Origin: an uncultured Prevotellaceae bacterium
GTDB taxonomy: Bacteria > Bacteroidota > Bacteroidia > Bacteroidales > Bacteroidaceae
DNA length: 64,000 bases
Reading direction: 5' to 3'
Assembly (NCBI GenBank): GCA_902761605.1
Contig: CACWLC010000012.1
Span: 19,414-83,413 of the forward strand
The notes beneath the pieces were generated by a model, which ran no database searches, was not told the DNA's origin, and was given only the letters and a program-made list of their open reading frames with translations. A program made the translations under genes and the position numbers. Positions 1 to 8,165 of the stretch are shown here, in pieces; position 1 is the stretch's first letter; each line of letters opens with the position of its first letter.

Positions 1-414
1 ATTATAAAGAAGAGCACAATCTACGCCACGCTGATCCGGACCCTCGATATGCACAAACTGGAAGTTCTTTGCCTTCAGAGGCTCCTCGTTGCAGAGATCT
101 TCAAGACACTTGGCGTTTTCCACCTCAGCCACACCGATAGCAGCACAGCCAACCTTCGGCAGCTTGTCTGTTCCCATCTCGGAGAGGACTCGCGACATGT
201 TGCGGAGCTTATTGCTATATTTCAGCCCCGTCCACTTGTTGGTTCCCTCTGGCAGATACTCATAGTCATTGTGACCTACGTCATGACATGTGTCGAAGAG
301 ATTTTCGAGATTGTAGAACCCGATTCCGTAAACAGAATACTTTTTCTGTGCCATTGCACAATTCACGCCCATAAGAAAAAGGCATGTTAGCAGTAATAAT
401 CCTGACTTTTTCAT
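1..414 (-). CDS. Secreted endonuclease/exonuclease/phosphatase (EEP) family protein, 3' part missing
   Basis: The minus-strand frame is open from an ATG at 414 to the window edge (138 codons), so the C-terminal part of the gene is not visible. It begins with a signal peptide (MKK, a Leu-rich core, then AMAQ) followed by the EEP-family opening GFYNLENLFDT and, about 75 residues on, the metal-binding segment VAEVEN, the expected arrangement of the DNase I/exonuclease III fold. A secreted nuclease or phosphodiesterase is the natural reading; a phosphatase acting on another phosphoester is possible. Its promoter is almost identical to that of the divergent TonB-receptor operon, which suggests the two are expressed together. 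Confidence 0.85.
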   Translation of the reverse strand, partial: MKKSGLLLLTCLFLMGVNCAMAQKKYSVYGIGFYNLENLFDTCHDVGHNDYEYLPEGTNKWTGLKYSNKLRNMSRVLSEMGTDKLPKVGCAAIGVAEVENAKCLEDLCNEEPLKAKNFQFVHIEGPDQRGVDCALLYN

Positions 415-435
415 ATAAAAAACGTTTTATGGGGG

Positions 436-443
436 CAAAGATA
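436..443 (-). promoter_or_regulatory. Bacteroidetes -7 box for the EEP nuclease gene
   Basis: Reads TATCTTTG on the minus strand, matching TAnnTTTG, 22 bp before the ATG at 414. It is followed by CCCCCATAAAA, nearly the same as after the divergent box at 488-495. Confidence 0.75.
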
Positions 444-487
444 ATAATTTTTTTCGAAACTTTGTATCTAGAATGGATTTTTTTTTG

Positions 488-495
488 TATCTTTG
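488..495 (+). promoter_or_regulatory. Bacteroidetes -7 box for the TonB-receptor operon
   Basis: Reads TATCTTTG followed by CCCCATAAAA, 35 bp before the ATG at 530, and matches the sigma-ABfr consensus TAnnTTTG. Confidence 0.75.
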
Positions 496-529
496 CCCCA
501 TAAAATTATTATTAACTAAAATATAGCTT

Positions 530-3115
530 ATGATGAAAAGGCTGAAACTAATTGCTATTGCCTCCGTCATTGCCTCTCCACTATTGGCTCAGGACAATAA
601 TTCTGATTCAATTATTAATACGGCAATTCAAGACGAACAGGCTTTCACTTTCACCGAAGCACAACTGGGCGAAGATGATGACATGTCGCAAAACGTGACT
701 ATCATCCATTCGAACAACAATATCTACGCCTCTCAGGTGGGATATCTGTTCAGTCCCGTACGCTTCAGGTATCGTGCTTTTAACCAGAAGTACAATGAGA
801 TTTACATCAACGGAGCTCCTATGAACGACATGGAGTCGGGCCAGTTCCGTTATTCTCTCGTTGGAGGTCTTAACCAGCAGACCCGTGGTGTGGAAAACTC
901 TCTGCCGTTCGAGATGAATAGTTTCGGAATGTCGGCGATGGCTGGTTCCAACAACTACAACTTCCGTCCTTCGGCTATGGCTCAAGGTCAGCGAATCACA
1001 GTTGCTGGTGCTAACCGTAACTATCGTGTGAGAGCAATGTATACCTACAACTCTGGTGTCAATGCCAAAGGTTGGGCTTTCTCTGCCAACCTTACCTACA
1101 GATGGGCGAATCAAGGATATGTAGAGGGAACATTCTACAACTCTCTCTCCTATTTCCTTGGTGTTGAGAAGGTTTTCGACAGTGGTCACCGTTTATCACT
1201 CGTTACCTGGGGTAATCCCACCGAGCGCGCATCTCAGGGTGCAGGTACTGACGAGACCTACTGGTTGGCTAACGACAGATACTATAACCCATACTGGGGA
1301 TACCAGAACGGCGAGAAACGTTCTTCACGCATCGTAACCGACTGGGCTCCAACAGCAATGTTCACATGGGATTGGCAGATTAATCCTACAACAAAGCTGA
1401 CGACGACAGCCACAGGCCGTTACTCCTCTTATAAGAGTACACGTCTGAACTACAATAACTCAGACAACCCTCAGCCAGACTACTGGAAGAATCTTCCTTC
1501 CAGCCATTTTAATGTATGGAATGAGAATGATGTCTATTATCGTACAGCTCAGGGACTTATCGATTTCAACAATGTACGCGACATCTGGATGAGCAGCAAG
1601 GAGAATCGTCAGATTGACTTCGACAAGTTATATTATTCAAACAAGCAGGCAGCTCTTCAGGGTTCCGATGCGATGTATTACATTCAGGCACGTCATAACA
1701 ACAACCTGAATCTTACCATCTCCACTGCCCTACAGAAGGAGCTGGGACGTTTCGCAGCATTCAACACAGGTATCAACGTAGCTACCAACAAGGGTATTCA
1801 CTATCAGACGATGGAAGACCTCTTAGGAGCTCTCTCTTTCCATAACATCAACACCTATGCTCTCGGTAAATATTCTGCAGATGACCCAAGAGTACAGTAT
1901 GACACAAGACATGCCAATGCATATGTAGGTGTAGGTGACCGTTTCGGATATGACTATAATATCCTCGTTGACAAAGCCAACTGGTGGGCTTCTTACAAAT
2001 ACGATCGCGGACGTATTCACAGCTTTATCAGCGGACGTATTGGAGGCACACAGATAGCACGCGACGGAAAGATGGAAAACGGTATGGCCGTAGGCAATTC
2101 CTGGGGTGAGAGTAAATCCGCATTCTTCCTCGATGGTGGAGCAAAGGCAGGACTGCACTACAATATCGGTGGCGGTAATGTCATCACCATCGGTGCTGGC
2201 TACGAGCTTCGTGCTCCTCAGGCATCTACAGCATTCGTTTCTCCTGAGATCAACAACGACTTCGTTGTAAATCTTAAGAACGAGAAGGTGCTCAGCACAG
2301 AGATTGGCTATCAGATTCAGTTGCCTTGGATGAAAGCTAACATCAACGGATACTACAGCAAGATAAAGGATGTTACAGAATGGCAGAACTTCTATTTCGA
2401 CGATATCAACTCATTCTCTTACGTTTCAATGACAGGTATTGATAAGGTTTACTACGGTGTTGAGTGGGGTATCAACTTCAAGATCACCAATGAGTTCAAC
2501 ATCAAGACCATCGGTACTATCAGCGAGGCAAAGAACACCAATAATGCCAAAGTCTGGTATATGAGTTCTACCAGCGGTACATTCAACGATGACAACAACC
2601 ACGAGATAGAGACAGTATATAATAAGGACATGCGCGAGGCAGGAACACCTCTTACTGCTGCAAGCCTTATTCTCAGCTACCACAAGTGGGGATGGTTCGT
2701 TGATCTCAACTGCAACTGGTACGATCGCATCTACCTCTCCTACTCTCCCAGCTACCGCTATGAGCAGACTCTTAAGAATCGTCAGGCAGCGAGCCAATAC
2801 ACAGGCGAACCTGTATATGACAATGATGGTAATATCCTTGAGAGTGCTCTGGCACAGCAGAAGGGTCACGGAGGATTCATGCTCGACCTTTCTGTCGGAC
2901 GCAGTCTTCGACTGAAGCGTGGAAAGTCTATTAGTATCAATCTCTCGATTACCAACCTTCTTAACAACCAGAAGATTGTTACTGGTGGTTATGAGCAGAG
3001 CCGCAGCGACTACACAGGAAGCGGCAATACCAGAGCCTACCAGTTCGCTAAGAATCCGAAGAAGTACTATGCTTACGGAATAAACGGAATGTTGAATATT
3101 GGATATAAATTCTAA
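530..3115 (+). CDS. TonB-dependent receptor-like outer-membrane protein
   Basis: 861 residues with a signal peptide ending SPLLAQ. There is no N-terminal carboxypeptidase-regulatory-like domain. A short plug-like region contains YINGAPMNDMESG (about residues 90-105), followed by a long alternation of aromatic beta-strands typical of a 22-strand barrel, ending in GINGMLNIGYKF, an outer-membrane C-terminus closing on an aromatic residue. The plug is atypical and I see no clear TonB box, so the substrate cannot be read from it. It is first in a tight operon (6-nt gap) with two OB-fold-like lipoproteins and an M15 peptidase, opposite a secreted EEP nuclease. By genetic context it is probably the transport channel of this surface complex. 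Alternative: a receptor for a metal chelate or peptide. Confidence 0.88.
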   Translation: MMKRLKLIAIASVIASPLLAQDNNSDSIINTAIQDEQAFTFTEAQLGEDDDMSQNVTIIHSNNNIYASQVGYLFSPVRFRYRAFNQKYNEIYINGAPMNDMESGQFRYSLVGGLNQQTRGVENSLPFEMNSFGMSAMAGSNNYNFRPSAMAQGQRITVAGANRNYRVRAMYTYNSGVNAKGWAFSANLTYRWANQGYVEGTFYNSLSYFLGVEKVFDSGHRLSLVTWGNPTERASQGAGTDETYWLANDRYYNPYWGYQNGEKRSSRIVTDWAPTAMFTWDWQINPTTKLTTTATGRYSSYKSTRLNYNNSDNPQPDYWKNLPSSHFNVWNENDVYYRTAQGLIDFNNVRDIWMSSKENRQIDFDKLYYSNKQAALQGSDAMYYIQARHNNNLNLTISTALQKELGRFAAFNTGINVATNKGIHYQTMEDLLGALSFHNINTYALGKYSADDPRVQYDTRHANAYVGVGDRFGYDYNILVDKANWWASYKYDRGRIHSFISGRIGGTQIARDGKMENGMAVGNSWGESKSAFFLDGGAKAGLHYNIGGGNVITIGAGYELRAPQASTAFVSPEINNDFVVNLKNEKVLSTEIGYQIQLPWMKANINGYYSKIKDVTEWQNFYFDDINSFSYVSMTGIDKVYYGVEWGINFKITNEFNIKTIGTISEAKNTNNAKVWYMSSTSGTFNDDNNHEIETVYNKDMREAGTPLTAASLILSYHKWGWFVDLNCNWYDRIYLSYSPSYRYEQTLKNRQAASQYTGEPVYDNDGNILESALAQQKGHGGFMLDLSVGRSLRLKRGKSISINLSITNLLNNQKIVTGGYEQSRSDYTGSGNTRAYQFAKNPKKYYAYGINGMLNIGYKF

Positions 3116-3121
3116 GACGTT

Positions 3122-3961
3122 ATGAGACATATACATTATTATATTATAGTATTAGCCTGCATGCTCTTAGGATCATGTATGGAGAAAGACTGGGACATCC
3201 CAGCTACAGACGGCTCAGAATACGGCAATCAAGGAGTGGCTGAAACCAATGTCATAACCATTGCCCAACTGAAGCAGAAATATGCCTCTGCACTTCTTAC
3301 CAACGAGAATTACAAACAAATCGATGAATCCATGCAAATAAAGGGTGTGGTGACAGGTAATGATATCGAAGGTAATATCTATAATCAGATAGGCATTGAG
3401 GACGGTACAGGTTCTGTCATCATCTGTATTGCCCAAGGAGGACTTTACGGACAGCTTCAGGTAGGCCGTGAGATTCTCGTAGAGTTAAAAGACCTCTACT
3501 TCGGCTCTTACGGAAAGCAGCCACAGATCGGTACACCTTATACAAACAGGAATGGCAAGTCTTATGTCAGCCGTATGCCAAGATATCTATGGCAGCAGCA
3601 TTTCAAGATGCTCGACGTCAAGAGTACAAGTCCTATTGAGTTCGATAAGACACAAGTCACCAACAGCGATTATATCGCAGAAAACTGCGGACGTCTGATG
3701 ACCATCAAGGGTGTTAAGTTCCAAGGAGCCAATGGCAAGAGGGCTTTTGCGCCCGAAAGTGACAAAGATGCAGCAAACTGCGTTAATCGTGCATTGCAGG
3801 GAATCTCATCCAACTATCTGGTAGTCCGTACAAGCACCTATGCAGACTTTGCCGCAAAGCCTCTTCCACAGGAAGAAGTCGACATCACCGGAATCTTCAC
3901 ACGTTACAACAACACCTGGCAGATACTTATCCGCCAAGAAAGCGATATCGTAAAGAAGTAA
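3122..3961 (+). CDS. DUF5689-type OB-fold-like surface lipoprotein
   Basis: 279 residues. A lipoprotein signal ends LLGSC (Cys19), so the protein should be anchored in the outer membrane. The mature part carries an Asn-Val-Ile-Thr-Ile-Ala-Gln-Leu helix start and then beta-strands with the pattern IKGVVTGND...IYNQIGIEDGTGSVIICI (split here), which is how Bacteroidetes DUF5689/OB-fold domains read. A second, related half follows from about residue 175 (GRLMTIKGVKF...VDITGIFTRY). It sits 6 nt after the TonB-receptor stop and 34 nt before the multi-repeat OB-fold protein, so the three are surely co-transcribed. The OB fold makes nucleic acid or oligosaccharide binding plausible; the ligand is inference. 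Confidence 0.8.
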   Translation: MRHIHYYIIVLACMLLGSCMEKDWDIPATDGSEYGNQGVAETNVITIAQLKQKYASALLTNENYKQIDESMQIKGVVTGNDIEGNIYNQIGIEDGTGSVIICIAQGGLYGQLQVGREILVELKDLYFGSYGKQPQIGTPYTNRNGKSYVSRMPRYLWQQHFKMLDVKSTSPIEFDKTQVTNSDYIAENCGRLMTIKGVKFQGANGKRAFAPESDKDAANCVNRALQGISSNYLVVRTSTYADFAAKPLPQEEVDITGIFTRYNNTWQILIRQESDIVKK

Positions 3962-3995
3962 TTTTATATTAACAGTTGAATTAAAAATAACAATT

Positions 3996-6011
3996 ATGAA
4001 TACATATATTTCTAAAAGACTGAAAAAGGCTTTAAGGTTGGGAGTAATCTCATTCCTGTTTCCTCTTTCCTCATCACTCTTTACTTCGTGTGAGGATGTT
4101 CCAATGCCATTCAACAATCCGGAACTCCCACCAGAGCCAGATGTAGTTGTTATCGATCCTAGTGGCGACGGTACAAAGGAGAATCCATACAACGTAGCAG
4201 GAGTTCTTGCTTACATCAACACATTAGGAGCTGATGTGGAGTCTGATAAAGATATCTATGTAACAGGTGTGATAACATCTGTTACAGAATCCTACTCGAA
4301 ACAGTATGGAAATGCATCATTCGTTATCTCCGATACTGATGAGGGTACAAACAAGTTTACTTTCTATCGTGGATTATATTTGGGAAACAAGAAATACTCA
4401 AACGAGAGTGACACAAACATCAAGGAAGACGATGTTGTAATTATCTGCGGAAAGGTAATTAACTTCAAGGGCAGTACCCCTGAGACCGTTCAGAACAAGG
4501 CATACGTTGTTTCTATCAATGGCAAGGGTTCTGACATCCAGCCATCTGAAGGTGGAACTCCTAAGGGCAGCGGTACTCTTGCTGATCCTTATAATGCAAC
4601 GGCAGCCAATGCATATATCGCCACTCTTGCTGCTGACACAGAGAGCGATAAGGATATTTACATCAAGGGTAAGATTATCGATATCGAAGATAAGAACCAG
4701 TTCAATACCAATTATGGCAACTGCACATTCTACATCTCCGACGATGGTACTGACAACAGCGATAAGTTCTATGTTTTCCGCACCTATTATCTGGGTAACC
4801 AGAAGTATTCTGACGACTCATGGACCAAGCCTAAGAAGGGTGACGATGTTATTATCTGTGGAAAGGTGGTTAACTATAAGGGTAATACACCTGAGACAGT
4901 TGCTAACAAGAACTATATTTACTCTCTCAATGGCAAGTCTGACGCTCCTGGTGGCGGAGGTGGTAGTTCTACAGCCGATGTGGGCAGCATCGACAAGCCC
5001 AAGACTTGTACAGAGGCTCTTGCCGTAATCAATGCACTCGAGGATGGAAAGACAACCGATGATGCTTACTACGTAAAGGGAAAGATTACCAAGATTGTAA
5101 CAGCAGAGGATAAAATTGCCCAGTACAAGAACATCGACTATTGGATTTCAGATGGTACAAGTGAGATTGAGGTGTTCCGTGGAAAGAACCTCGACAATAC
5201 CGATTTCACTGGTCCTGGACAGATCAACGTAGGCGATGAGGTTATCGTATTAGGCAAACTGCAGAAGTTTGTCAAGGATGGCAACATGACCCCAGAGATG
5301 GCTCAGGGTAACTATATCGTAAAATATACCAAGGGATCTGGTGGTGGTGATACACCTAGTACAGATGTCAAGAAGGTAACCGTAGCGCAGTTCAATGCAG
5401 CAGCTGAAAGCAAGGATGTTTGGTATCAGATTACTGGCACTGTTAAGAACCTTAAGGATGGTGACCAATATGGTAACTTTGACCTTGAGGATGAAACTGG
5501 TTCTGTTTATGTATATGGTCTGCTTGCTGAAAAGGGAGGCGAGAAAAAGAAATTCCAGGATCTGGTTGCCGCAAAGGGTATTAAAAATGGCTCTAAGATT
5601 ACCATCATCGCAAACAGAAGTTCATACAAAGACCAGATTCAAGCTGCAAATGCCTACTTCGTAAGCATCGAAGCTGGTGGTGGTGACTCTGCAGGCGACG
5701 GATCGAAGGTTGTAAGCGTAGCAGATTTCCTAGCAGCAGCAACAAGTACCGATGTATGGTACAAGCTTACTGGTACAGTAAAGAATCTTAAGGATGGCGA
5801 CCAATATGGCAACTTTGACCTTGAAGATTCTACAGGTTCAGTATACGTATATGGCCTGCTTGCTGAAAAGGGAGGAGAAAAGAAGAAGTTCCAGGATCTT
5901 GTTACTGCAAAGGGCATAAAGAACGGCTCCAAGATTACAATCATTGGTAATCGTGCAGAATACAAAGGTACAGCGCAAGTTGGAAATGCATACTTCGTTA
6001 GTATAGAATAA
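3996..6011 (+). CDS. Lipoprotein with five tandem OB-fold-like repeats (DUF6359-like)
   Basis: 671 residues. The lipobox is LFTSC (Cys32), followed by an acidic/Pro linker. Five repeat units follow at about residues 59-176, 188-305, 327-450, 459-560 and 570-671, joined by Gly/Ser/Asp linkers such as APGGGGGSS. Each unit starts with a helix (AYINTL, AYIATL, AVINAL, FNAAAE, FLAAAT) and continues with strands of the form YVTGVIT...FVISD and VVIICGKV. Units 1-3 resemble one another (DUF6359-like) and units 4-5 are a recent duplication. Exposed repeats on flexible linkers suggest a multivalent ligand-binding protein on the cell surface. It belongs to the TonB-receptor operon. The ligand is unknown; nucleic acid is my favoured guess given the flanking nucleases. 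Confidence 0.78.
   Translation: MNTYISKRLKKALRLGVISFLFPLSSSLFTSCEDVPMPFNNPELPPEPDVVVIDPSGDGTKENPYNVAGVLAYINTLGADVESDKDIYVTGVITSVTESYSKQYGNASFVISDTDEGTNKFTFYRGLYLGNKKYSNESDTNIKEDDVVIICGKVINFKGSTPETVQNKAYVVSINGKGSDIQPSEGGTPKGSGTLADPYNATAANAYIATLAADTESDKDIYIKGKIIDIEDKNQFNTNYGNCTFYISDDGTDNSDKFYVFRTYYLGNQKYSDDSWTKPKKGDDVIICGKVVNYKGNTPETVANKNYIYSLNGKSDAPGGGGGSSTADVGSIDKPKTCTEALAVINALEDGKTTDDAYYVKGKITKIVTAEDKIAQYKNIDYWISDGTSEIEVFRGKNLDNTDFTGPGQINVGDEVIVLGKLQKFVKDGNMTPEMAQGNYIVKYTKGSGGGDTPSTDVKKVTVAQFNAAAESKDVWYQITGTVKNLKDGDQYGNFDLEDETGSVYVYGLLAEKGGEKKKFQDLVAAKGIKNGSKITIIANRSSYKDQIQAANAYFVSIEAGGGDSAGDGSKVVSVADFLAAATSTDVWYKLTGTVKNLKDGDQYGNFDLEDSTGSVYVYGLLAEKGGEKKKFQDLVTAKGIKNGSKITIIGNRAEYKGTAQVGNAYFVSIE
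5370..6008 (+). repeat. In-gene tandem duplication of about 333 bp (OB-like units 4 and 5)
   Basis: The segment starting at 5370 and the one starting at 5703 encode nearly the same ~102-residue domain. Both contain KNLKDGDQYGNFDLED and YVYGLLAEKGGEKKKFQDLV, and they are also very similar at the DNA level, mostly differing at third positions. This indicates a recent duplication that can still recombine. Confidence 0.9.
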
Positions 6012-6015
6012 CATC

Positions 6016-6681
6016 ATGAAACTAAGATCCGCAAGGATTCTGGCAATAAGTATATTTTTCGGCAGTGCGACGCTCCAGGCGTCGTCACTGCCGAAAGATT
6101 CTTGTTTTATTAATGAGCCTGTTCCCGATACTGTATGGCAGCGTATGCAGGGAAAGAGCTATAAACCCAATCCCCATATCGGACGTGAGGACTTACGTTA
6201 TCTCCGAGTCCTCCACTGGGATTATGACGGCAAGACACATCAGGGTGAGATGGTATGCAACAAGAAGATTGCCTCTAAGCTTGTGAACATTTTCCGTAAG
6301 CTCTACGAAGCCAAGTACCCTATACAACGGATGGTGCTCCCAGACGAGTACAATGCCGACGACGAGAAACAGATGAGGGCCAACAATACCTCATGCTTCT
6401 GTTACCGTCCTGTGGCAGGAAGCACGAAACTCTCCAAACACTCCCTTGGACTTGCCGTTGACATCAATCCTCTCTATAACCCCTATTATAAGAAACGAGG
6501 CTCGAAAGTGCTCATCCAGCCCTCCAATGCCGCAAAATACTGCAATCGCAATGGCAAATTCCCATATAAGATCGACAATCAGGACCTCTGCTATCGCCTG
6601 TTCATTGAAAACGGTTTTTCGTGGGGTGGAGCATGGAAAACGATGAAAGATTATCAGCACTTTGAGTTTAAAGGCAACTAA
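6016..6681 (+). CDS. M15-family metallopeptidase (peptidoglycan carboxypeptidase/endopeptidase-like)
   Basis: 221 residues with an N-terminal signal peptide (ISIFFGSATLQASS). The zinc site of the M15 (VanY/Ply118-like) family is intact: SKHSLGLAVDIN supplies His142 and Asp149, and YQHFEF supplies His215, preceded by GFSWGGAW, which is typical of the family. It should cleave D-Ala-D-Ala or L-Ala-D-Glu bonds of peptidoglycan in the periplasm. The start is only 4 nt past the stop of the five-repeat lipoprotein, so it is the last gene of the TonB-receptor operon. A catalytically degenerate relative lies at 13833-14531. A strong inverted repeat lies inside its signal-peptide codons (6060-6094). 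Confidence 0.88.
   Translation: MKLRSARILAISIFFGSATLQASSLPKDSCFINEPVPDTVWQRMQGKSYKPNPHIGREDLRYLRVLHWDYDGKTHQGEMVCNKKIASKLVNIFRKLYEAKYPIQRMVLPDEYNADDEKQMRANNTSCFCYRPVAGSTKLSKHSLGLAVDINPLYNPYYKKRGSKVLIQPSNAAKYCNRNGKFPYKIDNQDLCYRLFIENGFSWGGAWKTMKDYQHFEFKGN
6060..6094 (+). repeat. Inverted repeat within the M15 signal-peptide codons
   Basis: GGCAGTG-CGACGC followed a few bases later by GCGTCG-TCACTGCC, giving a GC-rich hairpin of about 13 bp with one bulged base, 45-80 nt inside the coding sequence. It could slow ribosomes or tune downstream expression; it could also be chance. Confidence 0.6.
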
Positions 6682-6738
6682 TAATCGTCTAAAAACAAAA
6701 AATATGCTGAAAAGTTTGCGAGATTCGAAAAATCTTCG

Positions 6739-6746
6739 TACCTTTG
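6739..6746 (+). promoter_or_regulatory. -7 box for rpmE2
   Basis: TACCTTTG (followed by CAG) matches TAnnTTTG and leaves a leader of about 45 nt before the L31 start at 6798. Confidence 0.75.
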
Positions 6747-6797
6747 CAGCCCAAAAGCGTGAAATTTATTTTTAAACATTAATATTTTAAACTCAAA

Positions 6798-7052
6798 ATG
6801 AAAAAAGGTATTCATCCAGAAAACTATCGCCCCGTCGTGTTTAAGGACATGTCCAACGGCGATATGTTCCTCTCGAAGTCTACAGCAAAGACAAACGATA
6901 CAGTAGAATTCGAAGGCGAAACTTACCCAGTGGTAAAAGTCGAAATCTCTAGCACCTCTCACCCATTCTATACAGGTAAGAGCAAGCTCGTTGACACAGC
7001 AGGACGTGTTGATAAGTTCATGAGCCGCTACGGTAAGGCTGCGAAGAAGTAA
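6798..7052 (+). CDS. rpmE2: 50S ribosomal protein L31, type B
   Basis: 84 residues beginning [17 protein letters not shown] and containing HPFYTGK and [11 protein letters not shown], the L31 signature. There is no cysteine, so this is the zinc-independent type B form rather than the CxxC-containing type A form. It binds the large ribosomal subunit near the central protuberance and bridges to the small subunit. It has its own promoter and its own terminator and is functionally unrelated to the flanking surface-protein genes. Type B is the normal L31 of Bacteroidetes, so it need not signal zinc limitation here. Confidence 0.96.
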   Translation: MKKGIHPENYRPVVFKDMSNGDMFLSKSTAKTNDTVEFEGETYPVVKVEISSTSHPFYTGKSKLVDTAGRVDKFMSRYGKAAKK

Positions 7053-7073
7053 GATTATAACCGCAAGATTCAG

Positions 7074-7118
7074 AAGGTGCGTCAATGGTAGTTGCATATG
7101 CCATCGCCGCACCTTTTT
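7074..7118 (+). terminator. Rho-independent terminator after rpmE2
   Basis: AAGGTGCG (7074-7081) pairs with CGCACCTT (7108-7115), an inner TGG/CCA adds to the stem, and a T-run follows. Confidence 0.88.
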
Positions 7119-7139
7119 TATTAAAAACTAAATATATAT

Positions 7140-8057
7140 ATGAAATTACTAAAATCCTTATTCACCATCACATTGCTCCTTCTCATCGTTTCCTGTGGAA
7201 AAGACGAGAGCGATTCACAGCCGTCAGGCATCAAGAAAAACGATAATAAGAACTCCACTAGTATTTATCCTGAGGCCTCACGTATGGAAATGCCTAAGCT
7301 GAAGGGAGGACAGAGCATACTGCTGGTTCATAAGACCAACGACAAATATGATCCTGACGGAATAAACTACTGCGTAGAGTGGGATAAGGAAAAAAAATCC
7401 CAGCGCTGGTCTTGTTACCAGATGACCCAGAACTCTAACAAGCAGAATGCAAACCGCTATTATGGCAACCCTCAATATCCCTTCGACCCGGAACTGCCCT
7501 CAGGTGCATATTTCGACACAGACCTTTTCTACGGCTCCGGCTTTGATCATGGACATATCTGCCCTTCAAATGATCGCAGATTCTCAGAACAGACTAATTA
7601 CCAGACGTTCTATCTCACCAATATGCAACCTCAGTATAGTGTCTTTAACGGTAGCGCAGATGGCTTACAGAACCAGAGTCTGTGGCTTCAGATGGAGAAC
7701 TTCATTCATGGTCTTGTAGGAAAGTTGAGAACTACTGATACACTTTACGTGTGCAGAGGCGGCACTATCGACAATGACAATATTCTCATGCGTATAAAGG
7801 ACCAGCTCATCGTGCCCAAGTATTTCTTCTCTGCTGCTTTACTGAAAAACAGCCTGGGATATAAGGCCATCGCCTTCTGGTTTGATCATTCAAACACTCC
7901 TGTTGAGAACCTCAAGCTCAGCACTTACGTAAAGAATATCCGTCAACTGGAGACCCTCACAGGCATCGACTTCTTCTGTAACCTCGACGACGAGACAGAG
8001 GAACACGTAGAGACTCTCGACCCGAAGAATATCATCACCTCCTGGGGAGTAAAATAG
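7140..8057 (+). CDS. DNA/RNA non-specific endonuclease (NUC family) lipoprotein
   Basis: 305 residues. The lipoprotein signal ends IVSC (Cys19), followed by a charged linker rich in Ser, Asp and Asn. The beta-beta-alpha-Me nuclease centre reads FDHGHICPSNDR (residues 135-146): the family motif is DRGH, so here the Arg is replaced by His (His137) while the general-base His (His139) is kept. The downstream TNMQPQYSVFNGS and the LW-containing helix match the metal-binding Asn region. It should degrade DNA and RNA at the cell surface or in the periplasm. It follows the L31 terminator with only a 22-nt gap to the start and no obvious promoter of its own, so its expression is unclear. It makes the second secreted nuclease within 8 kb. 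Confidence 0.9.
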   Translation: MKLLKSLFTITLLLLIVSCGKDESDSQPSGIKKNDNKNSTSIYPEASRMEMPKLKGGQSILLVHKTNDKYDPDGINYCVEWDKEKKSQRWSCYQMTQNSNKQNANRYYGNPQYPFDPELPSGAYFDTDLFYGSGFDHGHICPSNDRRFSEQTNYQTFYLTNMQPQYSVFNGSADGLQNQSLWLQMENFIHGLVGKLRTTDTLYVCRGGTIDNDNILMRIKDQLIVPKYFFSAALLKNSLGYKAIAFWFDHSNTPVENLKLSTYVKNIRQLETLTGIDFFCNLDDETEEHVETLDPKNIITSWGVK

Positions 8058-8120
8058 TTAAAAAATACCAAGAGCCGGAAAAATTTATCATTTATCATTT
8101 ATCGTTTATCATTTATTTTG

Positions 8121-8128
8121 TAAATTTG
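8121..8128 (+). promoter_or_regulatory. -7 box for the gpx-trxB operon
   Basis: TAAATTTG (followed by TACCC) lies 37 bp before the gpx start, immediately after a low-complexity stretch of ATTTATC repeats (8087-8117). Confidence 0.7.
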
Positions 8129-8165
8129 TACCCACGAATCTACACATATATTTAATATATAGATA

